Shown piece after piece: positions 1 through 10,844 of a stretch of 64,000 bases of DNA. Position numbers and translations under genes: made by a program. Each line of letters starts with the position of its first letter. The first letter of the stretch is position 1. Under the pieces are notes generated by a model, which saw nothing but the letters and a program-made list of their open reading frames with translations, did no database searches and had not been told where the DNA came from. The DNA is from Oryzias latipes (lineage: Eukaryota; Chordata; Actinopteri; Beloniformes; Adrianichthyidae). The stretch is from the NCBI RefSeq assembly GCF_002234675.1, contig NC_019879.2, positions 7,879,325-7,943,324 of the forward strand, in the 5' to 3' direction.

Positions 1-2060
1 GGTCAGTAAAGGAAAACCACAGCCCCCCTAGTTTTAAAATGCAACCTGCCCCCCTTACTTGTTCTGTTCGCTCAGCTAAAGAGGTGCAGCACCAGTAAAC
101 TATTACAAAAAAATGAATGCTTCATCACTCACGTCTCATCTTCCTGCAGCTCAGAATGTTTTGGTAAAAAAGAGCACCCAAAAATCTAACAGTAATTTGA
201 AGGTGTTAAAACCACATAGCACCAAACCAGCTCTGCATGCATGCATCATAGAAAACACTTAATTTGAACTTTTTTTTAAACCCAAACAGGTGACATGTTT
301 TATCTGTTATAAGCTTGATGATTAACTACAAATCCACAGATACATTTACATTTTTATCACAAGAGGCCAATACATTGGAGAAGTTGATGCATGAGGACAT
401 ATTTTAGATTTTGTTGCCTAAAAACTGCCCACATCAGTATGCTGAAGTTTTGATGAGAGACTTTTTCAGTAAGAGGCTGCAGGAAACAAGAAAACTCCCT
501 AAACTCATCATTTGTGGTGATGCAAAGAACTTTAGAGCAGGCATTCAGAAAGACAGAGCGAGTTCAAGGATATATGAACGGCAGGTATGACTGTAAAATC
601 AATGTTCTGAACTTTAGATCTAATACTTCTTTGGTGACTTGCTATGATGTAGTTAGTACTGGATAAAACTATTAACAAGCGGTGACTAGGTGGAGTTACC
701 ATTAGGCAATGTAGGAGGTTGCCTGGGCCCCCAACACTTTGAGGTTCCCCCCAAAAAACATTTGAAAAATGTGTAGGACATTTTCCATGCCCAATTTTTA
801 TTTAACTCTGCCATAAAAAAAACAACAACAAAGCACTAAAATGGCCTAAAACTGCTCATGTGAAAGTGTTTCATCCTCCCCTGTGCCTATTTAGCGATGG
901 ACTTTTGCGCCAATAGGAAGACGTTATGGCAATGCGTATTTAAAATTAAGCTCAAAGTTAAAGTCCCATTAGCTGTCAGGCACCTAGGTGCCTCAACTGT
1001 CTTCTCCGCATTTGTGTTCTCTCTCTGACCGAGTTTGAAGGCTTGCTGTCCCACATCAACCAGAGAGGGTAAAAATAAAAACAAGAATAAAATCAGGGGA
1101 CCTTTTTAATTATTTCCCATATGAAAATAAGACAAATATCATAAAGTTGAGGAGACCCGAGCTGGTTTGGTCACCATCCCTCAGTGTGTACACCTTACTA
1201 ATGACTAGACTGCTGCATAAATGCGCCATGCATCAGTATCAGCCACCCGTTAGAAGTGCTTGCAATTTACATTATCCTCAAAAATATTTCACAATACCAT
1301 TACTACACACGCGACAATGGTACGTTCCATTTTCACGTTTTTTTGTTGTTGACATGTACGTGTGGCATTTTTCTTATCAAAGAGAACAGAAGTAATAAGT
1401 AATCATTTCATTTTTGCATTTCTGAGTATTTTTCCTTTTAAAATCGCTGACAATCAGATTGGACGCTTCTGCCGTGCAAATCACTTTCGGAGTTAACGCA
1501 GCTTAACAGTAACCCGTAACCCTAACCTTAACCCTTCCTCTGGGGCCGTGTGGCCAAGAAAAATGGTTCAGCACTGGCCACACGTATTTGGAAAATTACG
1601 TGCGAATAGTCACTTTTTTCTATTTGCTGTGCAAGGTAATTCAACAATCTACATGTCCTAGCATCAAATCAGTTCTGGGCCACAGCCAGTGCTGCTTGCT
1701 GGTGTAATACAACCTAAATTATAATGTAATTGAAAGCATTTTTCAGCTTCTTATCAAAGTTCTTTTTCATATGTAATTTTATTAAACAGCAGAGTCTCAT
1801 ACACACTTTCGTTTTGTTGTCTACACATTGTTCAAAAAGTGTTGATTAGGGACCAAAAATTTGTCACATTTTACCGTTTATTGCTAAAGATAAACTTAGC
1901 TTGTCACTCATGCAAGATTCAGCTTACAGAAAGGGAAGGTAGAGGGCGGGGTTACTCAGCTCAGAACCTATTGGTCACGCCCATATATAGGAGATTTTGT
2001 AAACAGAGGCTTCAGGATGAAATATATCTTTTTAAGACATTTAGGTTGTGGGATTTTAGA
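1..2060. other. Gene-free AT-rich sequence
   Basis: I see no credible exon here; the open frames are short, unconserved in appearance and lack codon structure. The only notable points are a G/C-rich patch near 720-750 that resembles the end of a degraded DNA transposon, and a short stretch at about 1508-1535 with degenerate CCCTAA-like units. Both are too decayed to name. Confidence 0.5.
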
Positions 2061-2076
2061 TGAAAACTTTACAATC

Positions 2077-2134
2077 AGCAGCTGCACCAGTGGTATTTTA
2101 ATTATATAATCAAAATACCACTGGTGCAGCTGCT
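2077..2134. repeat. Perfect 23-bp inverted repeat (hairpin)
   Basis: Positions 2077-2099 and 2112-2134 are exact reverse complements separated by a 12-base AT-rich loop. The arms contain CAGCTGCACCAGTGG and its complement. As RNA this would fold to a perfect 23-bp stem, the size of a small foldback or a very simple precursor hairpin. No flanking target duplication is obvious. Confidence 0.85.
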
Positions 2135-4230
2135 CCTCTCTGCGACCCTCCACGGTCAGGGAACCAAAAAACCTGCAGCAATCGTAAGGATCAACCCCCA
2201 TATGGGTGCATGTGAATAAGATATAAACTAGGAATGAAATCTTCCAGTATGTAGAGAAAGCAATTTTTGGACATTTATTTTAACGTGTTATATTTAAATG
2301 TCTGGCTGAACTGCATAAACCTCTGAGACCAGTTCCCTTTAACTTTAGCAGAGGGCGAACATATCCAGTGAAACATTAGACATTTGACCTGACAAAATGT
2401 CTTTTTATTGCATTAATTAAACGTAATCAAGGTGTTTCTGTTTACCTTGTAGTTTTCTATAAAACACAGTTTCATTATTTTAAAAGGATAAATAGATGAT
2501 ATCATGCTCTATGTTTTATCTTTAAAATTTCATGTAAATGCATTACATCTTACTTCCTCTATCAACAAGCAGTTTTGAAAAACTCCTCCCACACCCCGGG
2601 ATCAGAGATTTTTGCAGACTGGCTGACCTTTTGTGGGTGTGACACATTTGCTAGGAATTTAAACTTTTTCTTGTTTGTCTTTTGTTCTTGCTGTACAGGG
2701 GTGAATGTGGTAAACTGAAACTGGGGCAGTAAAACTTCTGCTCTTCCAGTTGCCCTTCCACCTTAGTAAACACTTCTGTGTTCTGAGGACTTAATGATGG
2801 GCTCCCATGTCATGCGCCTGTTCTAATCTGATCCTTTTCACTGTCCAATAGCATGTCACATCTCACCAGCTGCCATGTGGTACGTATTGTGGTTGTTTTC
2901 AGGAAGGAGTCCTCTGTGAAATGGTGCAAGTTAACAGAACTTTCACAGCTGCCTATTTTTTCTGGAAATAAAAGAAAAAAAGACCCTATCAGGACCAGGT
3001 GGTGCGAGACACAACATCTAGCAGACCTGTATTAGGATTAAAAAAAACGTAAAAATTATAGCGTGACAAAACCATAAAGGAAAGGGAGCAACGAAACCAT
3101 CAGATGACCTGACAAAACTGAACTGAAGACCAGATACTTATTGCACACACACTGGGAATGATTCAGGTAAATTAGGTTGGCTCTGGATAGTTAGCAACTT
3201 TCACCTAGTGTCACTGTGACAGGGGGAAACTGCAAAACACAAAGAACCAGCAAAGCTTAACTGATGCCAACCAAACTATAGAAAACAATCCAAATCACTT
3301 TTAAAATGTAGATTTTTTTTTAAATGTATTAATTTATTTTTCGTTTCAAAAGCAAGAACAGTTGTTTCCGTTAACTGAATCTGAAAACTGTGTGCACCCC
3401 TGGCATTCCAAACAGGAAGTACCCACTGGTTCCAGGAGGCCAAAATCCCATAGACTTCTATTGAGAAATAAACAGCTATATTACTCAGTCATATTTGTCA
3501 GAATAACTATTCTTGCACTGATACCTTCTTCTTAACATATTCTTGATAATCCTCTTTTTTCATCATATTCTGTATTCTGTTTTCTGTAGTGCAATTTATT
3601 AAAGTTATAAACTGACCTATCAGGTGCTTCAATAAAAGTATGTCATGTTAAACATTCAAAATTTTCTATTGACAAATGTTCTTGAGCCACCTTTCAAGTG
3701 GTAAGGGTAGGGATAGGGGTGTGGACTTCTAACAAGCTCAGTTCTGATGGGGTGAGAGTGGTTGCCATAGAAACGTTTGACTAAGACCAACTTGGACCAA
3801 TCACTGCTTACTGACCTCATCTGACTCAAACATGGCGGTATGTCTGTATTGTGAAAAATGGCAGCTGAATTTACTTCATTTTGTTGGAGCTGGAAGAAAG
3901 TCATTTTCTACGGATGGCGTCACAATTTCAAACAAGGATTGTTTCCTTCTTCACCATGGAATGGGCTCACTTTCATTCCCATGCTTTTATTCATTATGTA
4001 CTGCACTGCTTTGGTCCAAAAGGTATTTGAGCTGCGCTTTCCTGTCAATCAATACCAGTTTCCTTTCTTTGAAAGTTTCTCCATTGTTTGTGCCTTTACA
4101 TTCCAGGCTGTCTTCCTCCACCTCATTCTCCACCTCTTTCTGCCCTCATCAGTTCCATTGTGACCATCAGCTTCCAGACTCTAGACTTTGGGACTAAAAA
4201 TACTTTTTTTTGGGACATGTTTAACATTTA
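2135..4230. other. Gene-free stretch
   Basis: No exon, RNA gene or clear mobile element was recognised. Open frames at 3832-4197 overlap one another in two frames, resemble no family I know and look fortuitous. Confidence 0.45.
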
Positions 4231-4239
4231 ATGTCATAT

Positions 4240-4925
4240 TCATGTGCCGTATTTTCCACAACATGGGGTGCACCAGAGCCAAAAACACGCCGTCAATGAA
4301 TGGTGCATTTTGGTCCACTTTTGCGATATATAAGGCGCACCGAAATAGAAGGCGTGTTGAATGAGACAAAAGACAGAAATAAGTCTGCCAGTCGGTCAGA
4401 CTTATTTGCGTTCATAGTAATTCTAGAACTTGTATGTAACACGCAACACGTTAGCCATGTTAGCCACGTTAGTGTATTCACAATACCTGTATCTCTTGAC
4501 GTTCTTTGCAATGCGTAAAATAACAGACTGCCACATTACTGTGACTACACAAACTACCAACCTTGTTAGTAACATGTAAAAAAAAACAGAGCCTGACACC
4601 GCTACATGTCATCTGTGTTATAAGACACATTAAGCAAGACAAAAGAGCTTTGTTGACTGTGTTCACAGTAACCCGCTACACGTTACCCATGTTAGAAGCG
4701 TTAGTTGCGTTTGTGTATTCACAATATCCATCACTCCCAACCTTGTTAGCAACTCGCAAAAAACCCCCAGACATTTTGACAACTCTGTATCTCTAAAAGT
4801 AGCGTTAAGATCGGTAAGTAGAACCAGAAATAATCCATATATAAGGTGCTCCAGATTATAAGGGGCCCTGTTGTATTTTATTTTTAAAATTAAGATTTCT
4901 AAGTGCGCCTTATAGCGCAATACAT
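4240..4925. repeat. hAT-like non-autonomous DNA transposon remnant
   Basis: The left end (about 4247-4345) has a CCGTATTTTCC-type terminus followed by TATAAGGCGCACC. The right end (about 4838-4922) has the complementary form, ending GTGCGCCTTATAGCGCAATA. This end motif is common in vertebrate hAT-derived repeats. The interior carries diverged internal duplications: the words GTGTATTCACAATA (near 4472 and 4713) and CCAACCTTGTTAG (near 4557 and 4737) each occur twice. A second, inverted copy lies at about 40540-40920. No transposase is preserved. Confidence 0.6.
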
Positions 4926-6100
4926 TTAGCTTTGTTTCTCTGAAATGTGTCAAAAACAATGACACCTGACTCTACGTGGGCCTGCTGAGCCTATGAGAGC
5001 GCGAGTATTTGTGACATCAGATGTACTGAATGTGCTTCAAAGAGAAGCTGTAAAACCTAAAAGAGGTCAGTCAGGGGAGTGACGACAGACTACTAAAAGT
5101 CTGCAAAGTCTAACAAAAAAAATGGGTTTCCATTAACAGACTTAAACCACGTTTTGAAAATATTAAAAATCATAGCAACACATGTAACTATGATCGGTCT
5201 TCTTCAAGGGTGATTAAAAGCAAGAATGTTTGGAATAAAACATAATCTAAATCTAAGCAAAGCTTAACAATGTTCTTTTTTATGCCAACACTAGTGACTC
5301 AACATGTAAAGCAATGATTGAGTAGGTTTTAGGTAACTTTTCTTTTGTTTCCTTTCTGATAAGCAGGCAGACACTCAAAAGGGCTTCCTAGTACGGTTTG
5401 CTGAGAAAGTACATTTGATGAAAAGATAACTGCCACTATCTCTTCGGTTTGTCGTGTAAGGAAAGCAGAAAAGGCCCTTTTTAAAAAAAAAAAAAGATTG
5501 AGATTAGAAGGTTTTTTTATTTGCCACTCTCACATCAATGTTTTTCATCTTTGTCATTTGGGCACCTTAGACATTTTGCTTACACAGTAAAAAAGTGAAA
5601 ACAGAGAATTTGCTCAATAGGCTTTTCTGTGCTAAAAGTCATCATAAACTTAAAAAAAAAAAAAAACTGTCAGGGCTTCTCACCAGAAAGAACAGAATGT
5701 GACAAACCTTTTTTGTGCAGGAGAGGTCCTTTTCCGTTATACCAGTCAGTGGACTGCAAATCTATCATTATCTGTTATATGTTCAGAGATTTTCAGTTGG
5801 TTTTCTCAGTTGATTATAACATTTTTTAACATTAATTTCTCTCTGTAATCTTGGGAGTTTCTTAAAAAGGTTGTTTGCACTTCACTGCAAAATTGAATCT
5901 TCAGAATCTTCAGTAAAAAGACCATTGTTTCACGAAAAGTTGTCTAATTTTCTGTCTTGCAAGACAAAAAAACGTATTAAAAAGGCTTTTTAATAGTAAA
6001 ACAATCTTAGCTTCAGAAAACATGTCTTAGTGACTAGAACTGTTTTCTTAACCCTGTACTACATAATAGAATTGACAGAAAATTTCAATTTTTTCTTAGA
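4926..6100. other. Gene-free stretch with a short MITE-like fragment
   Basis: Only AT-rich sequence is seen. Around 5881-6010 is a degraded copy of the repeat family that begins CACTGCAAAA and contains TCTTGCAAGA-type words; better copies lie near 18864-18990 and 34357-34562. Confidence 0.4.
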
Positions 6101-7020
6101 TGTTTGTTAACTCTGAAATCTTCACAAAAAATTTGTAATACCATCGTTTTAGATCTGGACAGTTAATCATGATATGTTGTGTAATTTGGTAAGTTTTTGG
6201 GCACAACAATGTTAGTTTAAGATGCAAAAATATTGACATGAGTGTTCAGAACTGAGAGTCCGTCCGATAGTCGAACCTCAGATCCAGGAACAACAGTGCG
6301 GTTTCCGTCCTGGTCGTGGAACAGTGGACCAGCTCTACACCCTCTTCAGGGTGCTGGAGGGTTCGTGGGAGTTCGCTCGTCCAGTCCATATGTGTTTTGT
6401 GGATTTGGAGAAGGCGTTCGACCGCATCCCCCGTGGTATCCTGTGGAGGGTGCTCTGGAATTATGGGGTCTGGGGAACCTTACTGAGGGCTGTCAGGTCT
6501 CTGGATGACCGGAGCAAGAGCTTGGTTCGCATAGCGGGCAGTGAGTCGGACCTGAGAGGTGTTCTGGCCTGGAAAACTTCGGAGTCCCCCAGAGGAGCTG
6601 GAGAAAGTGGCCAAGGCCAGGGAAGTCTGGGCATCTTTGGTCAGACTACTGCCCCTACGACCCGGTCCCGGATAAGCGGAGGAAGGTGGATGGAGTGTTC
6701 AGGAAAAAAAAACACCTTATCTACCCATTGTCTCAAATTTGATCCACACATTTTTAACATGTTGTAACTCTATTATAAACAATTGATCATCAATAATTAT
6801 TAACAATTCAGAAAGTAGTCATTTTCAAAAACTATTAACAATAGATGAGCTATTTCACCAAAACTTTTGTAAATTAGCTAAACCTTTCCCACCAAAAGTG
6901 TTTATGAGATTTCACGGAAGCAGCCAATTTGAATTTACCAGGAAAAGTTCTTCTACTGCCTCTAGTGGAATGATGATGAACTACAGGCCAGAAAACATGG
7001 GCCAAGTTAAATGAAATTGT
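6100..7020. repeat. Old dispersed repeat, interrupted by a LINE fragment
   Basis: The flanks of the LINE fragment (about 6100-6249 and 6703-7010) align in order with a single uninterrupted stretch at about 37290-37740. Shared words include TTTGGTAAGTTTT, TTTGATCCACACATTTTTAA and TAGTGGAATGATGATGAACT. The family is unknown to me, has no coding capacity, and its outer ends are not clear. Confidence 0.65.
6250..6692 (+). mobile_element. Truncated non-LTR retrotransposon (LINE) fragment
   Basis: A frame here reads through part of a reverse transcriptase with the motif FVDLEKAFDRIPRG, the fingers/palm motif A of fish LINE reverse transcriptases. After the SLVRIAGSESDLRGV segment the sequence jumps to a 3' tail of the form ACCCGGTCCCGGATAAGCGG, so the rest of the enzyme (including the YxDD motif) is deleted. 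The fragment is flanked by a 10-bp direct repeat, GAGTGTTCAG, at 6240-6249 and 6693-6702, consistent with a target-site duplication. It is dead; L2- or Rex1-like affiliation is likely but not certain. Confidence 0.85.
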
Positions 7021-7523
7021 TTTTTCAGGAAAGTTTGGATCATGCTAATGAGATAGATGACTCAGAAATGTGTGCATCAAATATAATGTGAATTATTATA
7101 AAGGGTTGAAATAAGAATTCTTGGTAAGGTCTTTTTTTTTTTACCCCAGCGGCAGATTTTTGGCTTTTTTAAAGAAATGTTCTATCAAATTTTAAGACTT
7201 TGTGACTTATTTCTAGGGGGCCTGTTTGGCCTTCAAAGGAAGACAATCTAGAAAACCTTTCGGAATGAGTGAGCCACAGCATTTGAAGAGGGTTTCAATC
7301 ATTTATGCTCTTGCCCACATCTGACAGCGTGATGCCGTGCAAGAGTCAAAAAAGCAGCTACCACTAAAGAACCTGAGTAAGGCAATATGTAAGGCCAACA
7401 AAAAAAACAACAAAGCAGATTAAAGTCGTCACCGCAGGGGAAACATATGGAACTTCCCCTGATCACTTAAACCGTCATAGAATTTAATGAAAAAACAAAT
7501 TCTCATGGTTTCTACATGTGCGT

Positions 7524-7538
7524 GGGGGGGGGGGGGGG
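7524..7538. repeat. Poly(G) tract, 15 bases
   Basis: An uninterrupted run of G. No functional role is apparent. Confidence 0.95.
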
Positions 7539-7820
7539 TCACAACCTCAGTAAAATATGCAAAAAAAAAAACATGAAAAACAAACTTTTGGCAGTGCAAA
7601 ATTTGCCATTTTCACCACATCCTCCCATGAGAGTAACAAAGCACAGCATGATGATCAAATCTAGATTTCCCTCTTTCCAGATATTGCTTAACCCACACAA
7701 ACTTTATATGTTTCAAAATGAAATTGCAAGACAGCTTTGCATCTTAGCATTTAACTCCTAATGTGCGTTTGTGTGTGTCAAATTGAAAAAAAAAAGGTGG
7801 CAAAAATCATAACTGGAGTG

Positions 7821-7839
7821 ACACACACACACACACACA
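7821..7839. repeat. (AC)n microsatellite
   Basis: A short dinucleotide repeat just upstream of the presumed first exon of gpr183, followed by a GA-rich stretch. Confidence 0.95.
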
Positions 7840-7849
7840 GGGTAAAAAG

Positions 7850-8064
7850 AGAGTGAGAGAGAGGAAGGGGAGAGATGACAGGATATTTTGTCGTCATGGT
7901 TACGGGCGGCAGATCTCGCTCTTGATTTTTGAGTGTCATGCTGTTGGAGACAGCAGCGAGTGTTGGCGGCGAGATAACTCCTGGCGCAGCAGCCGACTTT
8001 ACATGAGCGTTTTCATGTTATCTGGATCGATGTGACTGCCGTTTAACCGTCTGACATCTGTGAG
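7850..8064 (+). other. Candidate non-coding first exon and promoter region of gpr183
   Basis: The stretch is more GC-rich than its surroundings and ends at a strong splice donor, TGAG|GTGAGT, with GT at 8065-8066. The coding exon of gpr183 starts right after a splice acceptor at 9693-9694, so a 5' untranslated exon upstream is expected; human GPR183 likewise has a non-coding first exon. The transcription start is not defined: no convincing TATA box is seen, and the 7850 boundary is arbitrary. The inferred intron would be about 1.6 kb. Confidence 0.4.
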
Positions 8065-9694
8065 GTGAGTGCTTTTATTCTCTTGAGCTATACTTTTTAT
8101 AATTCCTCAGTTTTTCTTTTAACTCTTAGTACAGAAATTGGGTTCTCTGAGAATAGAGCTAATACTAAATCTTGTTTTTGTCTGCTGTTTGAATGATGTG
8201 AATGGTGCAAAAGTGCATTTGCAACTGTTTTTGGTGATTTTTGCTAAAGTAGGAGACTTAAACGTGGCATCCAGTACCATTTTACTCCAACTTTGGGGTA
8301 TTTTTCTATTAGCATCACAGTTGCAGCTGCTGCTTAACTCGTCTAAAACCAGACATTTATTAACCCAACTTTACAAAACAAAAATCAGAGAAATTTCTGG
8401 GTCAACACAAACCCCTTTTTGCAATTTTTTTAAGTTTACAATGATCAATCATTTACAAAGTTCTTCTGGGGAAAGGCTGTGCATCTGCCACACCTTCACC
8501 TTGGCATGTGTTAATAGCTCAGGAAATGTGTGCTCATCCTGCTCACATCACATGGCGGAATGTAAATTTGGCTCAAACAATGCAACTTTCCAACGGCCCT
8601 GACTTTAAGCCAGGGCACCAAGAGGAAGTGGACTTCCTCAAACACAAAGTCGTCTCTCAACAGCAGGTTTTTGAGCGGAGTTCATGCTGAAAAGGCGCAG
8701 CTGCATTCAGAGACATTGTAAATGTAGTGTTCACCAAATTCTTTCATCAATTCAGGTTCTTATTAAATCAAGCTGTCTGACATCAGAAAAGTCACTGATT
8801 AAATTATTAAAAAAAGAAAAAAGATGCATGACAAACATCTAGCTGGGATGAAATGGCACCTTACAAACCTAAAATAAAATGTATTTTATTTGGGTAACAA
8901 TATATGTCAAACAGAAATATTTGAGTTTTCTTTTAATAGTTACACTTTGACATGTGCGACCACATGTTTGAGAAATTAGGTAATAGGTGGCAGCTGGCTT
9001 TTTGTGACCTTTTTTAAGGAGAAAAAAAACCACAAGAGGGCACCACACACCACAAAATCATGGCACATTTTGTGAGTTAATAACTCCATTTGAATGGGGG
9101 TCTTTCAACTGAAAAATGGTGTCTCCATTTCAATACCTTTGATATTATCACACATGGAAACGGTTTCATTTCATGGTGTCATGAAAAGCTGACATAACTG
9201 ATGCTTCCTTTGTGAAAGCAAGCTGGTGAGTGCGTGAGGCTGCATGTGTTCCTGCGGCGAGCGTGGATTTGGACTAAAGTTTCAGTTCAGCATGCGGGGC
9301 TTGATGTATAACTCAGAATTTGGTACCTGCGGCACAAAGCGGTTGAAGTCACAGCACACAATGTTGACATGTTAGACCTTAAGATTGACCAAAAAAATAG
9401 ATCAATCTTTCTGAGGCAAGTTAATCAAATCAACCTATACTATTTGAAAATTGTCCCAGTCCCCTGGTGTCTGTCCCCGGCCTGGATAAAATACAGGATT
9501 GTGTCTGATGTAAAATTCTTTGACAAATCACCTGTGAAAATCAGTAAAAGCTGATTCACTGTGGCGACCCTGGAAGGGATTTGCTGATATAATAGTATGG
9601 TCAAACACAAATTGTTATATGGATTGCATCATTGTCAAAGTGAATTGTTACACCTCGACCAAAATATATTTATATTTTGTGTCTTGTTTTTCAG
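8065..9694 (+). other. Inferred 5' UTR intron of gpr183
   Basis: It begins GTGAGTGC and ends TTGTTTTTCAG. The interior has no recognisable gene; the open frame at 8138-8602 resembles no known family. The intron depends on the first-exon call being right. Confidence 0.4.
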
Positions 9695-9716
9695 TTGGTG
9701 GTGTTAAAACATCAGG

Positions 9717-10844
9717 ATGGCTTCTGTCACCACACTTGGAACCTCTAACTTCACAACTCTTAACAATTACCTCCAAAACACCACTTGTGACACCCTGTAC
9801 AGCCATCGTCAATATGCTCGGGTCCTCATGCCTCTTCTGTACTGCATTATATTCTTTGTGGGGCTTCTGGGAAATGGCCTCGCCCTCCACGTCATCCGCC
9901 TCAACGTGAAGAAGATCAACTCCACCACCTTGTACTCTCTCAATCTAGTCATCTCCGACATCCTCTTCACCCTCTCACTGCCTGTCAGGATAGTCTACTA
10001 TGCTCAGGGCTTCCATTGGACTCTAGGGGAAGCCATGTGCAAGATCTCGGGCATCATCTTCTACATGAACACCTACGCCGGGGTCAATTTCATGACCTGC
10101 CTCAGTGTGGATCGTTTCATTGCCGTCGTCTTGCCGCTGCGCTTCGGCCGTCTCAGGAAAGTCAGTAATGTGCGCTACATTTGTGTTGGTGTGTGGCTGT
10201 TGGTCCTGGCACAGACCTTACCGCTGCTGAGTATGGAAATGAGCAACAATGAAAGGGACGGCTACATCACCTGCATGGAATATCCACGCTTAGACCAGCT
10301 GGATAATATTGCCACCATGCTCATCGGCGCAGTCTTTTTGGGTTATGTCATCCCTGTGATAACCATCCTTGTCTGTTATTCCGTCTTGTGCTCCAAGCTG
10401 CGCTTCACAGCCAAAACCAACCATCTGACGGAGAAGTCCGGCCGCAGTCGCAAAGCCATCGGTGTGATCTTCTGCGTGTCTCTGGTGTTTGTGGTGTGCT
10501 TCAGCCCCTACCACATCGACCTCCTCCAGTACATGATACGTAAGCTGCTTTCTACTCCTGACTGCGCAGACCTCACAGCCTTCCAGGTGTCGCTGCACAT
10601 CACTGTGTGCCTGATGAACCTGAACTCCTGCCTGGATCCCTTTATCTACTTCTTTGCATGTAAAGGGTACAAAAGGAAACTATTGAAGATACTGAAGATG
10701 CATGTCAGCATCTCCTTCTCCAGTGCAGTGAGAATGTCACCCGAGGGCTCCTCCAAGGACTTTGTAGATGGCAATAAGATCCAACTGCACAGCTCAAAGG
10801 TGGCTGAAACAAGTGAAAGAGCATCAGAGAGGAGATTATACTGA
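9717..10844 (+). CDS. gpr183: G-protein coupled receptor 183 (EBI2), oxysterol receptor
   Basis: This encodes a 375-residue class A seven-transmembrane receptor in a single coding exon. The family binds 7alpha,25-dihydroxycholesterol, signals through Gi and positions B cells, T cells and dendritic cells. Visible hallmarks are N-glycosylation sites at N11 and N21, GN at 52-53 (TM1), D81 (TM2), C108 paired with C186 in loop 2, DRF 132-134 (a DRY variant typical of GPR183), W160, P213, CFSPYH 261-266 and DPFIY 307-311. R91, Y116, Y120 and Y265 align with human residues reported to contact oxysterol. The segments INSTTLYS and NTYAGVNFMTCLS are diagnostic. The cytoplasmic tail is Ser-rich. The start has A at -3 and G at +4, and lies 22 bases after a TTTTTCAG acceptor. 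Teleosts may carry a and b copies; which one this is cannot be told here. Confidence 0.95.
   Translation: MASVTTLGTSNFTTLNNYLQNTTCDTLYSHRQYARVLMPLLYCIIFFVGLLGNGLALHVIRLNVKKINSTTLYSLNLVISDILFTLSLPVRIVYYAQGFHWTLGEAMCKISGIIFYMNTYAGVNFMTCLSVDRFIAVVLPLRFGRLRKVSNVRYICVGVWLLVLAQTLPLLSMEMSNNERDGYITCMEYPRLDQLDNIATMLIGAVFLGYVIPVITILVCYSVLCSKLRFTAKTNHLTEKSGRSRKAIGVIFCVSLVFVVCFSPYHIDLLQYMIRKLLSTPDCADLTAFQVSLHITVCLMNLNSCLDPFIYFFACKGYKRKLLKILKMHVSISFSSAVRMSPEGSSKDFVDGNKIQLHSSKVAETSERASERRLY

Noticed and set aside
1508..1540. Interstitial telomeric repeat
   Set aside because: Only two or three degenerate CCCTAA-like units; too short and imperfect.
3832..4197. 121-codon frame considered as a small protein
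   Set aside because: A second overlapping frame of similar length exists; no recognisable motif, and Ser/Phe-rich composition is typical of AT-rich noise.
6324..6767. 147-codon open frame considered as a gene
   Set aside because: It is reverse transcriptase sequence of a truncated LINE followed by the LINE tail and unrelated repeat; not a host gene.
10290..10598. Minus-strand frame inside gpr183
   Set aside because: A shadow of the strongly conserved receptor coding sequence on the plus strand.
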